A DNA stretch of 64,000 bases from Nocardia amamiensis (GTDB lineage Bacteria; Actinomycetota; Actinomycetes; Mycobacteriales; Mycobacteriaceae): NCBI RefSeq assembly GCF_015477605.1, contig NZ_JADLQX010000014.1, forward strand, positions 145,957 to 209,956. The letters are read 5' to 3'. Positions 63,490 to 64,000 of the stretch are shown here, piece after piece. The notes below the pieces were generated by a model. The model did not search any database and was not told the DNA's origin. It was given only the letters and a program-made list of their open reading frames with translations. A program made the translations under genes and the position numbers. Each line of letters opens with the position of its first letter. The stretch's first letter is position 1.

Positions 63490-63732
63490 TTGAGCACCAA
63501 CCCCTTCGATGATGAAGACGGCCGCTTCTTCGTCCTGGTCAACGACGAGGAACAGCACTCCCTGTGGCCGGCCTTCGCAGAGGTTCCAGCCGGATGGCGA
63601 GTCGTGTTCGGCGAGGACAGCCGTGCCGCTTGTGTCGAGTACGTGGAGAAGAACTGGACCGACATGCGTCCGAAGAGCCTGCGCGACGCCATGGCCGCGG
63701 ACGATGCGGCCCGCCAGGGAGCACAGCCCTGA
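63490..63732 (+). CDS. MbtH-family protein
   Basis: This 80-aa MbtH-like protein reads STNPFDDEDGRFFVLVNDEEQHSLWPAFAEVPAGWRVVFGE ... EYVEKNWTDMRPKSLRDAM, with the conserved Trp residues that bind adenylation domains of non-ribosomal peptide synthetases. I use a TTG start at 63490 because GAGG lies six bases upstream and STNPFDDE is the family N-terminus; GTG at 63484 is the alternative. No NRPS gene lies in the window, so its partner must be elsewhere. Confidence 0.87.
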   Translation: MSTNPFDDEDGRFFVLVNDEEQHSLWPAFAEVPAGWRVVFGEDSRAACVEYVEKNWTDMRPKSLRDAMAADDAARQGAQP

Positions 63733-63775
63733 TCCCGCGGTAATCGATACTGCGCCCGGGACGATTCGACCGCCG

Positions 63776-63806
63776 CTGCGTGACACCGAAACCCGGTGTC
63801 ACGCAG
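63776..63806 (+). terminator. Strong hairpin after the MbtH gene
   Basis: CTGCGTGACACCG and its perfect 13-bp complement close a five-base loop. It sits 44 bp after the MbtH stop and before tRNA-Thr, a clear intrinsic-type terminator. Confidence 0.85.
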
Positions 63807-63842
63807 GCGGCGTACCCGGCTATGATGACAACCGCTTTCCCC

Positions 63843-63917
63843 GCCTCCTTAGCTCAGTGGTAGAGCACTCGCCTTGTAAGCGAGCGGTCGTCAGTTCAAT
63901 CCTGACAGGGGGCTCCA
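63843..63917 (+). tRNA. tRNA-Thr (anticodon TGT)
   Basis: The cloverleaf is intact: acceptor GCCTCCT pairs with AGGGGGC, D-arm GCTCAGTGGTAGAGC, anticodon stem CTCGC/GCGAG with loop CTTGTAA giving anticodon TGT, and T-arm CTGAC..TTCAATC..GTCAG-type pairing. The 3' CCA is encoded (63915-63917). Confidence 0.95.
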
Positions 63918-63928
63918 TCCAGCCGCTG

Positions 63929-64000
63929 CGCGGCTGAGCTCAGTGGTAGAGGCCGTGCCCGTTGTTGTAAGCGAGCGGTCGTCAGTTCAATCCTGACAGG
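63929..64000 (+). pseudogene. Damaged second copy of tRNA-Thr, cut by window end
   Basis: The D-arm block AGCTCAGTGGTAGAG (63937-63951) and 36 bases of the anticodon-to-T-arm half (63965-64000) are identical to tRNA-Thr. The 5' anticodon stem is replaced and five bases longer, so it cannot fold normally. It may be a decayed tandem duplicate or a recombination scar at the tRNA 3' end. The remainder lies outside the window. Confidence 0.7.

Overview
The window reads as a chromosomal segment of a high-GC mycolic-acid actinomycete. Nocardia is the best guess and Rhodococcus or a close relative is possible. The evidence is the protein content: a Mce4 sterol importer, the KstR and KstR2 cholesterol regulons, PhoPR, OtsA and an EspR-type DNA-binding protein, each recognisable from Mycobacterium tuberculosis counterparts. 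There is no rRNA and no CRISPR array, and I see no transposase or integrase.

Layout. 1-4290: housekeeping and accessory genes (a partial MBL-fold hydrolase, a cupin protein, a saccharopine dehydrogenase-like protein, an AraC regulator, a DUF427 protein). 4669-15454: first KstR2 block, with fadE33, fadE32, fadE31, an enoyl-CoA hydratase and fadD3 on the minus strand, divergent from fadE30, ipdF, a 259-aa unknown, kstR2 and fadA6. 15548-18292: an unrelated insert (PEBP-like protein; TetR regulator divergent from an SDR and an SRPBCC protein). 18370-23738: second KstR2 block (ipdC, ipdB, ipdA, echA20, divergent from two SDRs). 24389-24805: EspR-like protein. 25165-45315: KstR regulon for the sterol side chain (fadA5/cyp125, a DUF35-ltp4-ltp3-LLM-SnoaL operon, a second LLM oxidoreductase, two acyl-CoA synthetases including fadD19, echA19, fadE26-fadE27, fdxD, hsd4A). 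Interspersed are a SigG-like sigma factor, a VOC protein, a TetR regulator and a VapBC pair. 45610-55879: mce4 import operon (yrbE4A/B, mce4A-F, two Mce-associated proteins). 55944-57985: an XRE-TPR regulator divergent from three small overlapping genes. 58119-60331: phoPR. 60494-63732: otsA, a 56-aa protein, an alpha/beta hydrolase and an MbtH-like protein. The window ends with tRNA-Thr(TGT) and a second, damaged tRNA-Thr copy cut by the edge.

How it works together. Mce4 with YrbE4AB imports sterol. CYP125 oxidises the side-chain terminus, FadD19 activates it as a CoA thioester, and FadE26/27, EchA19, Hsd4A and FadA5 carry out beta-oxidation. Ltp3/Ltp4 with the DUF35 protein probably handle C24-branched phytosterol side chains. 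After ring A/B removal, which is encoded elsewhere, FadD3 activates the C/D-ring propionate HIP, and FadE30-33, IpdF, IpdC, EchA20, IpdAB and FadA6 open and degrade rings C and D. I located eight KstR-type operators (nnnAACnnGTTnnn) and three KstR2-type operators (ACCAAGCAnnTGCTTGGT-like), each next to the expected promoters. kstR, kshAB, hsaABCD and the chsE1-chsE2/chsH1-chsH2/ltp2 cluster are not in the window.

The most unusual non-coding signals are a ~300-bp symmetric foldback flanked by hairpin repeats (35140-35722), two MSERSER leader peptides coupled to fadE33 and phoP, a leader ORF bridging mce4C and mce4D, and an 18-bp tandem repeat enclosed by an inverted repeat (37356-37436).
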